Shown here: in pieces, positions 24,322-35,956 of the stretch
Position numbering within the stretch: position 1 is the first letter of the stretch
Layout: every line of letters starts with the position of its first letter
Source: Nageia nagi
Taxonomy: Eukaryota; Pinophyta
Reading direction: 5' to 3'
Assembly (NCBI GenBank): GCA_050084985.1
Contig: JBITNC010000001.1
Coordinates: forward strand, 178,436,001 to 178,500,000
Length of the DNA stretch: 64,000 nucleotides
Position numbers and translations under genes: made by a program
The notes under the pieces: generated by a model
What the model was told of the DNA's origin: nothing
Seen by the model: the letters and a program-made list of their open reading frames with translations, nothing else
Database searches by the model: none

Positions 24322-26450
24322 TTGATCATAAGATTTTGTGAGTGTGAAAAATGTGAAAATATTGCTTCAAAAGTTTTGCCTAAAATGATGGAGATGCTTG
24401 GGTTTCAAGATATACTTTCAAAAGCTTCTATGCCTTCAATACAAGATAATAATAGAGTGAGCACTATCATAAGAACCAAAGCTAGGAATGCTCTTTTGAA
24501 TGTTGAAACCTTAATGATATAGTAGTTTAAGTTATTGTAAATGAAGGTAAATTTTCATATAATTAGTTTGGAACAAGCATGATAAGAATTGAAGACAAAG
24601 GTAATCCTTTGAGCATGGAGATGTGTAATTCTATTATTACCAAGATCGATGAAGAGGTTGAGTTAGAAAAAATCAATAGTGATGGTGATCCTATCATTAA
24701 TATTTAGGGTTTTGAATATAACATAGATTTTAAATGTGGAATCAATGATAAATTGAAAGAAAGAAACTTTCCCATGAGTTTGAGTAGTGAATTATTAAAG
24801 TGATTTCATAATTTGGCATTAGTATCTATCATTTCATATAAATAATTGAAAGATCAATTCAAGATCCATTTTAGGTGCAACATTAAGAAACAAATATATT
24901 TGATATATTTGATTAATTGAAAATAAGATCAATCATAAAAGTTGGATAAGTTTGCTCCTATATATGTTAAGATTTTGAGATCAATAGAACAAACTATGGA
25001 TGAAAATTTCATTGCAAAGGTATTTCTTGGCAACACTAATCCTCTTTTTGGAACTTATGGTCTTGATTATATTAGAGATACTTTATGGATATGGTTCACA
25101 TGCTTATTGAGAAATATAGGTACATGTTAAGATATGGTCAACTTAAGTATACATCCTCTTCCATAAGGGATAATGGTAGAAATTTATATCAAAATAAAGA
25201 AGATAGTTCTAATATTGCAGCTAAGCCTACATATCAAGGTAAGGATAAAAATTAAGAAAATAAATATGAAAGTGCAAAAGATAATTTTTCACTTTTAATT
25301 CATCCAAGTAGAATGTTAGAATATTTCCTTGAGAGAGTTCTTATCAAAAGAATGAAGGGGAAATAATATGGCCTTAATGAAGAAAAACCACATTGGTATA
25401 AGGAGAGTGCATTCTATAGATATCATTAGGTTAAGGGACATTATACATTAGGTTATTTTACAATGAGGAAAATTCACAAAAAGCTTATGGATAATGGGAT
25501 AAAATCATATGAAAATTATACAATAAAAGTATAAGATCAAGAAATTCCAACTATTAATATGGTAAACATGATTATTTATAATGAAAATGGAAAACTGATG
25601 AAGTTTGATGATGATTCAAGTGAGGATTTAGAATCAAATTTGGAATTAGAACCAAGAAATAAAGAGGAATACAATGTTGTAACAAGAATTAAAAAAAGGT
25701 ATTCCTAATCCCATTTCTATTAAAAAACATGTATCTTATACATCTTCTTTTTCAAATACAAAAAAAAAGAAAAATGTAAGAAAAATACAATTCAAAATTT
25801 TAAAAATACTAATGCCAAGATGAGTTTGCTATAATTATTTGAAACATATGATAAACATAGAATGGATTTATTAGAACTTATTAGTAGCATAGATGTTGAT
25901 AATAACATCAAAATAAGTGCATTGTTAGGAATGATTGATTGCTTTATATAAGCATTATTCTTAAATTATGATGAACTCTCAAGATAAGAGATAATTCACA
26001 ATCATCAAACTATTCATATCGATGTGAAAATATTGGGAAATATAGTCAAATATGCATTAGTAGATGATGGAGCAATGTTAAATATTTGTTCTCTATATTG
26101 GGAAAGATAATCAAAGATGCATTAGTAGATGATGGAGATACATTAAATATTTGTTCTCTATAATTTTTATAAAATTTTGGATATAAGTTAATGAAAAAGT
26201 TACAAAGGAAAAGGTATAAGATCAAAGGATTTGAAAATATAAAAAAGTTATCTGTAGGCTACATTTTAATTCTAGTTCAGTTGGGATCAAATACTATGGA
26301 GATAAAGATATATATCCTTGATAAGCAATTGAATTATAACATCCTTATTGGAATACCATGGATCCATTCAATGAGGTGTGTATCATATACCTTGCATATA
26401 TTGTTGAAATTCAATTATGAAGGAATTGAATATATCATTTAAGTTGTAGA
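24322..26450 (+). pseudogene. Gypsy gag and protease remnant (element G)
   Basis: Plus strand, several frames. 24322-24522 and 24942-25130 are weak gag-side segments. Near 25390-25500 HWYKESAFYRYHxVKGHYTLGYF resembles the zinc-knuckle region of plant gypsy gags (Y-R-Y-H...KGH), with its cysteines replaced. Near 26050-26095 ALVDDGAMLNICSLYW is the protease active site. 26191-26442 (83 codons) is the protease C-terminal half with YNILIGIPWIHSMRCVS and KFNYEGIEYI. No RT follows: at about 26.59 kb the sequence switches to a minus-strand copia fragment, so the element is truncated. Tat-type protease features suggest that lineage. Confidence 0.65.
26031..26161 (+). repeat. 65-bp tandem duplication over a protease active site
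   Basis: TATTGGGAAA... at 26031-26095 repeats at 26096-26161. Both units contain GCATTAGTAGATGATGGAG and AAATATTTGTTCTCTAT. Each unit encodes the LVDDG active-site motif. The second unit has drifted (GGAGATAC against GGAGCAATG), so the duplication is not recent. Confidence 0.85.
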
Positions 26451-26589
26451 TGATCCCAAGAGTATGGTTGGGAGAATTGGAACTATTCTCATTCTTTAAA
26501 ATGAGATGAACATCTAATAAGACTTAGAGGAAAAGAAAAGTGAGCATGATGATAGTCAAATATGTGCAATTAGTAGATAATGGAAAGTT

Positions 26590-26789
26590 AAGGAGATGTT
26601 TTCATCTCATTAATATGTTCTTAATATCTTTACATAGTACCCACTTTATTTTTCAACCAAAGTCTTGAACATTTTAAATTTGTAAAATAATTTTGTATTT
26701 TTTTTAGAATAAATAACCATATTTTTATGCTATAATCATCAATAAATTTCAAAAAGAATCTATAATTTCTGAGTGAATTAGCTTGCATG
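26590..26789 (-). pseudogene. Copia integrase core fragment (J)
   Basis: Minus-strand translation from about 26789 leftward reads PMQANSLRNYRFFLKFIDDY, then IKIWLFILKKIQNYF, then GYYVKILRTY. This matches the Ty1/copia integrase core (G-P-M...FIDD.S...W..FLK...Y..LR.D). In the full family this follows directly after the HTD.CGP motif, which is exactly where the other copia fragment (36616-38200, same strand) stops. It is truncated at its 3' side against element G. Confidence 0.72.
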
Positions 26790-26794
26790 GGCCT
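26790..26794. repeat. Candidate target-site duplication of E, left copy
   Basis: GGCCT, differing by one transition from GGCCC at 36616-36620. Both lie in the same codons (C-G-P-M) of a copia integrase gene, one on each side of the insertion. Confidence 0.55.
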
Positions 26795-27588
26795 TGTTAA
26801 TTGCTTTTTCTTATCAGGAAGAAAAAGGGGATAGTAAGGGATCTATGATCCTCCTATTAATGAGGTGATCCTCGATGAGTTTTCTTAGTGTTAATGGATT
26901 TTGTTAAGCCATATTATTTTTCTCACAATCTTTCCCATACTTAGATTAAATATTTTGTCCACTAATTCTTGAAAAGAAAGCAATTACTTAATGTTTGTAA
27001 CTCATTTGTATTAAACTCACTCAAGTTATCCAAGTTATGAGGGAGATAGTAATATGTTTCACATTAGTATCTCTTCACTTATTGAATGGATGTTTTTGTA
27101 TTTTTTCATCTTTTCCTCTGAATGTGCAAATACTTAGTTTATTTCCCTCACAAATTTTCTTTCCCTTGAATTAAATGATAATTCCACTAATTCTAAGAAA
27201 GTAAATAATCACTTAACCTTTTTTAACCAAGCTAAAAATTCTTGCCTAAGTTAATCATGTTATAAGTAAGAAGTGATATATCTCATGTAGATTATCTTGA
27301 ACTTAGTCTCTTTTACTTATTATTTACAAAAACTTAGTTTCTTTTATGAAATATCATATTATGTAGCTTGTATAATATATCATATTTCTTTCACCAACTC
27401 AAACACTGATTACTTTTTAATTTTGTGAAAAGATAGCATTATCTAAGTATAGGAAATGAATTATTGTATACAATTGAAATTCATCTCTTTACACAAATAA
27501 GTGTTAAATAAATAAGTGCATATAATCAAGATGCAAAAGATACTATCTTATATTGTAGAAGCTTCAAATTGTAACTTTTAGAATTCAA

Positions 27589-27610
27589 AGAGAGAGAGAG
27601 AGAGAGAGAG
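27589..27610. repeat. (AG)n microsatellite
   Basis: Eleven uninterrupted AG units. Confidence 0.95.
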
Positions 27611-27899
27611 TTACAAATGAGTCTTACTTGCCTTTAATTAGTGTGTGGAAGTAGTTAGGTCTAAAAATAAACCCTAACTTCCTTGAAAACCCTAATATTA
27701 AAACCCTAATTTTAAATCAAAATTTGATAAGTTCTAGAAAATAGACAACCCATGAAATGACTAAATCTAAAAAATAAAACATAGAAATTTGACTAACTAT
27801 GGATATTAAGGGAAAAAAAATTTCTAATGCCCTTAATTTCTTTTACAATGCCATAAAAATAAAAATAAAAAAATAATATTCAATTTAGTTTTGAAGAGG

Positions 27900-28920
27900 G
27901 AGTAAATAAGGCTATCATCTTTGCAACCTTCACCTTCATATCTTCTCACAAGAAGATATGAATCCTATCAAGTCCCTCCATTAATCCTTAATATTGATAA
28001 ATCATCTACCCTATTGCCTAATTTGTAATATTCTAATGTTCTATCTTACCTTGCATAATCCAAGAGAGATAGCACTCATTTGATCCAAGAACTTCTTCTA
28101 AATCTTATAATTTCAATTTTTTGTCTAGGAGTTCCTTAAGGTTTTGTTTAACTTTATCATAACTTCTCCACTGGCTTGATTCATCTAAGGTTGAGATATC
28201 AACTAAATTAATAATATATTAATTCTCTTTATATACCTCATTAGATTTGTATTTGAATGCTTTGTATCTAAGTTTTTCATTTGATAACCAATACAAAAGA
28301 AATAAAAATTATTTGTAAAAGTTTATTAGTCTCTCATTAGTGATAACCTCATGCTCAATCCTTGCAATGTCTTCCACTTATTCTATCCATTGATATGCAT
28401 ACTTGCTGATATCAACATCAACACCATACAAATAAAAGTTCATGTTATCAAGATAAATAAGGTCATGATATGAATTTGGAAAGATTCTCATTACTTTCTT
28501 GATTAATTTATCAATTCTTTTCTCGAACTCATAACCTCTTCTATATTTGGATTTTAGATCTTTTGTATTGACCCCCATCTCCTTAAATTATTTAAAATTA
28601 TTTTTTATTTTCCTCATCTTGATCTTGAGTAAGTATTTACCTCTAATTATTTCTCTTTAGCTAACTTTGTTAATTTTTTGGTACCTTGATCAATTATGTA
28701 TGCATTTGATTCAATCCTAAGAGGTCCAATATCATATTCCATAGTTTTGACATTTATCTACCTTTTATCCTTAAGCTTTCTAATGTTGGTTAAGAGATTG
28801 CTGATGCATAGTGTTTCTTTAACAAACTCTATGAAAATTGGTAATTTTTGAGGGATTGGAGAAACTTCTTCACCTACAACATTTGCTACATCTCTTTCAC
28901 TACCATTGCTAATTAAAGGA
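27900..28920 (-). pseudogene. Unknown ORF of E, downstream part
   Basis: Minus-strand translation from 28920: NGSERDVANVVGEEVSPIP, LPIFIEFVKETLCISNLL, TMEYDIGPLRIESNAYII, then 28378-28578 with GYEFEKRIDKLIKKVMRIF and YHDLIYLDNMNFYLYGVD. Lys/Glu-rich segments follow toward 28.1 kb. It begins abruptly where chromovirus D starts, and its apparent continuation lies at 33.0-35.4 kb on the other side of D. The family is not recognised. Layout resembles the C-terminal half of K, but I cannot show homology by eye. Confidence 0.45.
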
Positions 28921-29640
28921 AGAAATTAAACTAGAGGTCAAAATGTTCAATCCCAAAACTATGATGGATGCTATTGCTTTGGCAAAGCTCATTAAAGATA
29001 AATCTAGTGCTCATCGGTGAAATGTAAGACCCCCATTCATAAAAACACATAATATTTCCCATTCCTCTACTAACACAAGTGCTCCACCACCAAATCGCAT
29101 AATGCAAACTAACAAGTTGACATGGGAGGAAATGGAAGAGCATCAAAAGAAGGGTTTATGTTATAATTATGATGAGAAATTTGTTCATGGTCATCATTGT
29201 ACTCAACAAAAGTTATATTTTCTTAATGCTAATTCTTCTAGTGAGGAGGAATATGAGAGTACAACCAAAGAGGCTATAGAAGAAATTCTAGTTAAGGAGG
29301 CCTTGATTATCTCTTACAATGCATTGGTAGGAATTAATATCCCTCAAACTATGAAGGTCAAAGGTTTTTTTAAAAAATACCCTCTCATAATATTGTTGGA
29401 TTCAGGAAGTACCCATAATTTCATTGATCCATAGGTGGTTAAGGTTGTTGACTATTACATCCACCCTATAAATAATTTTGAGGTTATGGTTGGTAATGGA
29501 GGAAAAATAGCATGTAAAGGCACATGTCAAAATGTAAAACTAAGTATGGATCAATATAATTTGAAAATTGATGTACACTTTACCACTTGGGAGATGTGAT
29601 ATAGTTTTGGGGGTGCAATGGTTGAGGACTTTAAGCACTA
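28921..29640 (+). pseudogene. Gag end and protease of D
   Basis: The open part 29102-29434 (110 codons) has LTWEEMEEHQKKGLCYNYDE followed by a GHHC, a zinc knuckle whose second Cys (residue 23) reads Tyr. Then come ISYNALVGINIPQTMKVKG and the protease active site LLDSGSTHNFIDP (catalytic Asp at residue 100), which is intact. After a stop, protease continues as INNFEVMVGNGGKIACKG and KIDVHFTTWEM to about 29600. Upstream, 28921-29101 is gag linker rich in Ser/Pro. Confidence 0.85.
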
Positions 29641-29999
29641 TGCAGTGGAATTTTGTAGAGCTATGGATGACCTTAAAGATAGAGTAACAAGAGCATACTC
29701 TCAAGGGATAATAGAGTGGACTTGTACAAATTGTGAGCTCACATTACATGGAAGATCCTACAAAAACTTGGAAAGGGGATGCTAGCATAGTTATACTCTT
29801 TATCAATCATCGAATTTGAAGTCATAGAGCCTAAGGATCAGTAGCCCATCTTAAGTAAGCATGCATGTGCCTTTGAGGAACCAATGGGATTATCACCCTA
29901 GTGATCACATGACCATGATATCTAGTTGGTGTTGAGAATTCACCCACCAAACATTCATCCTTATTGATATCCTTGTTTACAAAAAAATAAAATTGAAAA

Positions 30000-30500
30000 A
30001 TTGGTTTAGGAATTGTTGGATGTAGGAGTAATCTAACCTAGCATAAGCCCATATTCTTCTCCATTTATATTGGTTCATAAGAAAGATGGTTCATGGCATA
30101 TGTGTGTGTATTTAAATGCCCTCAATAAAATTACCATTAAGGAAAAATTTCCCATACTATTCATTGATGAATTATTGGATGAACTGCATGGGGCAAAATA
30201 GTTTTCCAAGTTGGACCTATGATCTAAGTATCACCAAATCCACCTCAAAGAGGAGGATATACCAAAAATTGCATTTTGCACCCATGAGGGCCATTATGAG
30301 TTCTTGATCATGCCTTTTGGCCTCACAAATGCTCCATCCACATTTACAAGTTTAATGAATAAGGTGTTTCATCCATTCCTTAGGAAGTTTATTTTAGTTT
30401 TCTTTGATTATATCTTGATGTATAGTAAGACATGGCAAGAACGTGTGGCACATGTTGAAAAAAACTTACAAACTTTAAAGGAACACTAGATATGTGCAAA
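30000..30500 (+). pseudogene. Reverse transcriptase of D
   Basis: [17 protein letters not shown] and [15 protein letters not shown] lead into the palm: FSKLDLxSKYHQIHLKEEDI, AFCTHEGHYEFLIMPFGLTN, and ILVFFDYILMYSK at about 30390-30430. The catalytic F-x-D-D motif reads F-F-D-Y, so the second Asp is changed. At least four in-frame stops and frame changes. 29641-29999 is the protease-RT linker, strongly decayed. Confidence 0.85.
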
Positions 30501-30599
30501 AAACTCAAAATGTTCATTTAGCAAGAGGCAAATTAACTACTTAGGCCATATTATATCCGAAGAGGAAGTTAAGGTGGATCCATAAAAGATTACTAACAT

Positions 30600-31200
30600 G
30601 CAGAACTAGTTTATTCCTACATCTTTGAAAAGTCTTCGAGGATTCTTGGGGTTGATAGGCTATTATAGGAAATTTTCAAAGTATTATGGTAAAATTGTAG
30701 CACCTTTAACCATGTTATTGAAAAAGAATGCATTCCAATGGTCCCTTCAAGTTCAGGTAGCTTTCCTTAAGCTCAAGGATGCAATGTGTACCACCTCAAT
30801 ATTAGCAATGCCAAATGTTTCTAAAATCTTTGTGATAGAAAGTGATGCTTGTGGAGTAGGAATCAAGGCAATATTAATGTAGGAGGGGTATCCCTTGGTG
30901 TTCACTAATAAAGCACTCTCTAGTAAAAATTTGGGTAAATCCACTTATGAAAAAGAAATGCTTGCCATCATTCATGTAGTTTAATGCTAGAGACCATATC
31001 TCATTGGTCACCATTTCATCATCCCCATAGATCATTATAGTTTAAAATTTTTCATTGAAAAATGCATTTCTATGCCTAAGCAACAAAAATAGGTGACCAA
31101 ACTATTGGGGTATGATTATGAGATAGTATACTGTAAAGGTAAAGAGAATGTGGTTGTCGATTCTCTATCTAGAAAATTTGAAGATCAAGTAGCACTATAA
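30600..31200 (+). pseudogene. RNase H of D
   Basis: SLRGFLGLIGYYRKFSKYYG (RT connection) is followed by FVIESDACGVGIKAIL (first acidic residues), VFTNKALSSKNLGKSTYEKE (Glu) and ENVVVDSLSRKFE (the final D.LSR motif). 30625-30882 is the longest open part. Stops fall at former Gln codons. Confidence 0.85.
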
Positions 31201-31379
31201 GCTCTTTCATATCCTATTACTCAATGGTTGGATAAAGTTAAATAAGAGTGGGTAGAGGATAGATCCACACAAGAATTATTAAAACAAATCACTCAAGACC
31301 CCATGAGTAAACCACACCACACATGGCATGATGGTATTTTGAGATTTAAAGGCTAAATTTTGTTACCATCTCCTTCAAA

Positions 31380-32200
31380 ATGTAAATCAAAAATACTAAC
31401 CAAATTGCATTCCACATCTACATTAAGATATGATGAATTTTTAAAAACTTATAAGCGAGTGGCATGATCATTCTATTGGGTAGGTATGAAATTGGATATC
31501 AAGTAGTTTATGGTAGCTTATGATGTGTATCAATGATAAAAGGGTGAGATAGTGGGTACTCTAAAACTCCTTCAACCTCTTCCCATACCTACTCATACAT
31601 GGACCGATATCTCAATGGATTTCATTAAAGTCCTTCCTAAATCCAATGGTAAATTAGTTATTCTAGTGGTGGTTGATCGGTTATCTAAATATGCTCATTT
31701 TGGTTCATTGGCTCATCCCTATAAGGTAGTGATAGTGGCATAATTATTCTTGGATATAATTTTTAAACTACATGGTAAGTTAGAGATGATTTTCAATGAT
31801 TGTGATCCCACTTTTACAAGCCATTTTTGGCAAGATCTTTTCAAGCTACAAGGTACCCAACTAAACATGAGCTCAGCATATCACCCATAAACTGATGGTC
31901 ATACTAAAATTATCAACAAATGTTTGAAAACATATTTACATTATTTTGATTTAGCATAACCTATGCATTGGTTACAATGGCTTACCTTAGTAGAGTGGTG
32001 GTATAATACATCTTATCATTCTACCAGCAAGATGACCCCCTATGAAGTAGTGTATGGTCAAGCTCCACCAATAGTCACCTTGTATGTTGTAAGTACTAGT
32101 AAAGTTCAAGTAGTTGACTTAACTTTAGTTATTCAGGATGATATTCTTCATTTTCTTAAGGATAACCTTCAGATAGCTCAACATCATATGAAATAATAGG
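31380..32200 (+). pseudogene. Integrase of D
   Basis: The zinc-finger region is poor (SFYWVGMKLDIKxF, then VAYDVYQ with the Cys pair changed). The core has [18 protein letters not shown] (Asp), [30 protein letters not shown] (Asp) and SSAYHPxTDGHTKIINKC, where the catalytic Glu after DGHT reads Lys. The core ends with PMHWLQWLTLVEWWYNTSYH and MTPYEVVYGQAPP. 31552-31743 and 31963-32196 are the open parts. Confidence 0.85.
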
Positions 32201-32219
32201 TTGATAAGCAATGTGTTGA

Positions 32220-32660
32220 AAGGGAGTTCTAAGTAGATGACATGATCTTTCTGAGGTTGCAACCTTATCACTAGAAATCCTTAAAAATAAAATGCCCTCA
32301 AAAATTAGCCCCAAAGTTTTATGGTCTCTACAAGGTGTTATAGCACATTAGTCTAGCTGCATATAAACTAAAGCTTCTTGCTTCTTCTAAGATTCACCTA
32401 GTGTTTCATGTCTCTTATCTAAAGAAAGTGGTTGGATCAAAGGTTTAGTTTTAGACATAATTACCTGAGTTGGTGGAGGATGGATCAATGGTAGTTGTAC
32501 CTAAGGTAGTTCTAGATCAACATTCATAGTATGTTCATAATCACTCCATCATAGAAGTCCATATGTAGTGGCAAGGCATGGCACTAAAAGATACAACATG
32601 GGAAATACTTCATTAGCTATAGCAATAGCTTCTATACTTCAAGCTTTGAGGAAAAAGCTT
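32220..32660 (+). pseudogene. Integrase tail and chromodomain-like end of D
   Basis: DDMIFLRLQPYH, LAPKFYGLYKVL and AAYKLKLLASSKIHLVFHVS form the GPY/F-type tail. After a linker, SIIEVHMxWQGMALKDTTWE with aromatic residues around it fits the chromodomain of chromoviruses, which in the family helps steer insertion to heterochromatin. Stops interrupt it, and its last residues run up to the polypurine tract CCAAGAGGGGTGGCA. Confidence 0.72.
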
Positions 32661-32679
32661 CATCCCAAGAGGGGTGGCA

Positions 32680-32982
32680 TATTAGGATCCCACATCCTAA
32701 CATTTTAGTGTTAGTATTAGTATTTTAATTAAATTATCAACCTATATTGTAAACCATAATATTATAATTGTAAGGGTGGGGCCTATTTTTGCATGAGTAT
32801 TAGAGTTAGGGTTAGTACATTATAAATTGGTATAAGTGTGTGGAGAAAGGCATCTTGAACATTATTTTCACTTTTGGAGTTCTAAAGAGGTAGCCCCCTC
32901 AAAGCGGCCTGTGATTCTATTACTATTCAATAAAATCCTATCCTTATCTACTTATTGTTGCTATTTCATGTTCTATTTATCA
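32680..32982 (+). repeat. 3' LTR of D
   Basis: Starts TATTAGGATCC (TG changed to TA) right after the polypurine tract AAGAGGGGTGG. It carries an AATAAAATCC polyadenylation-like stretch near 32925 and ends ...TTTATCA near 32982. No 5' copy exists, so its length (about 303 bp) is estimated from the ends alone. Confidence 0.6.
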
Positions 32983-33015
32983 GTTCATGCTCTATTATTT
33001 CCACTTAATTAGTTG

Positions 33016-35420
33016 TCATTTTCCTATTTCAAATTGATATTCATTACATTTTTGCAATATTTCCCTTTTCATATTTGTAGTATCATAACATAAGTTGATC
33101 GAGGGTGGTGTTTTTATCAATTGTGATAATCTGCTTATTATGTTTATATTATTTTCTTTTATTTCACATTTTCTCATTTTCATCATCATCATAATCACCA
33201 TCATTTCCATATCCATCTCCTTTGATTTCTCTAGATGGCTATTTAGATGAAGATTTCTATAAACTAGAGCTTTTGTTGAGGAGTATAACTTTTCTTTCTC
33301 TTTGACCTTGTGGCTCTATCCTATGGGGAAATCCAAAGCCATTCCCTCTTGCTATGATTCTTCCAAGGTGGAAGAAGAATAAGTGGAAATCAAATCTAGG
33401 CTAGAAGAAACCCTTATAGGGATAGGTACACCTTATTTGATTTCTCTTTCTTGTTCAAAGTCTATAATATTTTAAAAATCTTCCTCTCCCTTAGTATGGG
33501 TATCTATAGTTCGGTTAGGGTCTTAATACTCTTCAAAAAATTATTCAAATTTTTCTTTTTCATTCCCTTCATCTTCATCAAATTCTTCTTCGTCCCTAAT
33601 AATACTATGACTCCTTAACCTATTATCATTGCTATTTAATTTTGATTGATTATCATTATTAGAATCATTAAAGCTCTTTGAAGAGATGCTACTAGAAGAA
33701 GAAGAATTTTCATTAGGGGTAGTGACATGATTACTTTCTCTACTTTCAAAATGAGGCTTTAGGTGTATAATATCAGATGTTGGTACATTCAAAATAGATT
33801 TATTCATTATATTCAAAATGTTAGCTCCTTGAATTGAGATAAATTGATTAAAACTTGGATCCATAGTGAAATATTGCTCAACTATTTGTTGAGCTTCAAG
33901 CTATTGAGAATGGATTCTATGGCATCTACCTTTAGATGTTTATTTATTTATTTCTCTCTCTTCCTATGCCAATTATTCAAATATCCTTTGAATTTCTAAC
34001 TCTAAATGTACATTTCTAAATTTTTCAAGGTGGATGAGAGAGTGATGTTTATTATTTGTGTGAAATTTTTGATTAAATCTATCAACTACACCAATTGGAT
34101 CATAGGTTGTCTTCAAAATATGACTTTAAAAATCATATCCTTCAATATCATACTTGATATTTTTGGCTTCCAACCAATTATTACAATAGTACCAAGAAAA
34201 AGTAATAGGCATCTTGATAGGTGCCTCTTTCTTCTCCTTAGCAAATTTATCATGGAAATAAAAAGCTCATCTAATAAATTCAAGAAAAAGCATTCTTTAA
34301 CTAAGGTAATGAGGAAATTTAAGAGAAGCCACATAAGCACCAAAAACTTTTATGTATGATTTATCAAACTTTTCAATGTAAAAATTGATGAACCTCTTCA
34401 AAAAGTCACATGCCTCAATAGAAACTCTAGGGACATGCTGAGCCCCTTTAATCTCTTTGATAATTGCATACTCCCACCCATCAATTCTCATCTAAATATA
34501 ACTAAATTCTTTAGCCTTGTGAAACTTTGGGTAGGCCATATAGATTGTAGGCTTTCGATTGAAGATGACCTTCTTGATACCATGGGCTCAATGTCATTTG
34601 TTTTCCTTTTAGTAATAAGAAAACTAGGTAAGACATGTAAAAGAAACTCTTAGTTTTCTTTACTTATTTTAGCTAACTTATTATTCTATCATTGATGAAC
34701 TAAATCATTGAATACTCTCTCCTTTTTTTACCTTGTAGATAAAACCAAACAAGTATTTTTCAAAATAGATATCCATAGACTTTCCTAGAATTCTACATAG
34801 AAAATTGATGGCTTTACTTGTAGTTTCATTGAATAGATATCTTTGTGCTCTCATAATGAATTGATGGGCTAAACCATGATTTTTTAATTATAACAAAAAT
34901 CAAATAAAATCATTAGGTCTATGGTTGTTTTTTTATTCTTCATGCTTTTGATCTACATCTTTTTGGGTGAAGATGCCACCTCGATTTAACCAATCCATAG
35001 CATTTTCAATTACTTCTTTGGTTAGGTATGCAATTATGTCTCCTTCTGCATCCTTGATAACTTAGCTTGTAAAGTCTATATGTTTTGCAACCTTAAGAAA
35101 TAATTATGGGAAATTTATTGAGAAAGAAATCACCATAGCTATGAAGAGTCCTAAGGAATGAAGAATATTTTTCTTTTTACTTCTCCTATGATTTGATCAA
35201 CTTCTCTAATCATAAACATTGGATCAATATGGTTCCATTTAGGATCTCTAATATTATCAAGTCTATCATAATAATTGGCTCTTTTATTGGTTTTAAAATA
35301 TTTTTTCAATACAATAAAATTGCTCTTGGTAATCTAGGAATAGCCACCAATGTGTTTCTTTGATTTTCTCATCCTAAAAAATGATAAAGCTTTAGTTAGA
35401 CATCATTTCGAGATAAGATG
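33016..35420 (-). pseudogene. Unknown ORF of E, upstream part
   Basis: Minus-strand protein read in pieces. Near 35.2-35.3 kb RANYYDRLDNIRDPKWNHID and PMFMIREVDQIIGEVKRKIF. Near 34.9-35.1 kb VIKDAEGDIIAYLTKEVIEN, AMDWLNRGGIFTQKDVDQ and FIMRAQRYLFNETTSKAINF. 34297-34491 has MRIDGWEYAIIKEIKGAQHV, DFLKRFINFYIEKFDKSYI and VFGAYVASLKFPHYLS. 33541-33864 (107 codons) is a low-complexity Ser/Asn/Asp/Glu-rich linker, and 33016-33216 follows. I do not recognise the family. The overall plan is a globular N-terminal part, an acidic Ser-rich linker and a basic tail. It is interrupted by D and continues at 28920. Confidence 0.5.
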
Positions 35421-35519
35421 AAAAATATAGTTTTAACAAAAAATTTATTTTCTCAAAAATATTTATTTTCCCTTTAGTCATATTGGATTAATAGTCTAAA
35501 TAGGTGCTACTTAATAAAA

Positions 35520-35900
35520 ATTGCCTAAATCACTTCTAACTTGAGGTAAACATGATGCACTAAATGAAATGCTTTGTCACTTTGAGTTGAATGATAAACC
35601 AATGTGACTATAAAATACTTTAGTCATTCTAAGTTACAAGAGAAAATTATCCAACAACAAAATGACTTGGTCATTACAAAATGAAGCTCAACTTAATGTG
35701 ATAACTAAATGTCCAAGTCTCTCTAAGATGAAGCTCAAAATGATGCAACAACTACAAATGAGATAAAAAGGAATTATCTGGTCACTTTGAGTTTAATATC
35801 AACTAGATGAGATAATGTAAGGCTTGGTAACTTTGAATTCAAGTTTTATAGGATGTGATAAATAAATGCATTAGTCTCTGTGAGATGAAACATGCTTCGA
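35520..35900. repeat. Degenerate ~50-60 bp tandem repeats upstream of the E ORF
   Basis: Variants of GGTCACTTTGAGTT and AGATGAAGCTCAA recur every 50-60 bases, strongly diverged. They lie between the TATA box at 35949 and the unknown ORF of E, so they would be in its leader or LTR. Confidence 0.5.
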
Positions 35901-35948
35901 TAATGAGTGATCAAAAGTACTATAATGAAAATGACAAGTAGGTCAGGG

Positions 35949-35956
35949 TATTTATA
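35949..35956 (-). promoter_or_regulatory. TATA box of E
   Basis: On the minus strand CTCTTATAAATACCC is a textbook plant TATA context. It points toward the unknown ORF of E and sits about 660 bp inside the right end of the insertion, consistent with a promoter in a 5' LTR. Confidence 0.4.

Larger units (their letters stand above)
28921..32982 (+). mobile_element. Ty3/gypsy chromovirus, 5'-truncated (element D)
   Basis: Plus-strand gene order: end of gag, protease, RT, RNase H, integrase, chromodomain-like tail, polypurine tract, 3' LTR (32680-32982). A C-terminal chromodomain and the wording of gag-protease point to the Del/Tekay side of the chromoviruses. The 5' LTR and most of gag are missing: the sequence starts inside gag at about 28921. 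Many Gln and Arg codons are now stops. It sits inside the minus-strand sequence of E. Confidence 0.85.

Noticed and set aside
34006-34653. Plus-strand frames of 117 and 72 codons
   Set aside because: They overlap the minus-strand unknown ORF of E, which reads more like protein over a longer span and agrees with the TATA box direction.
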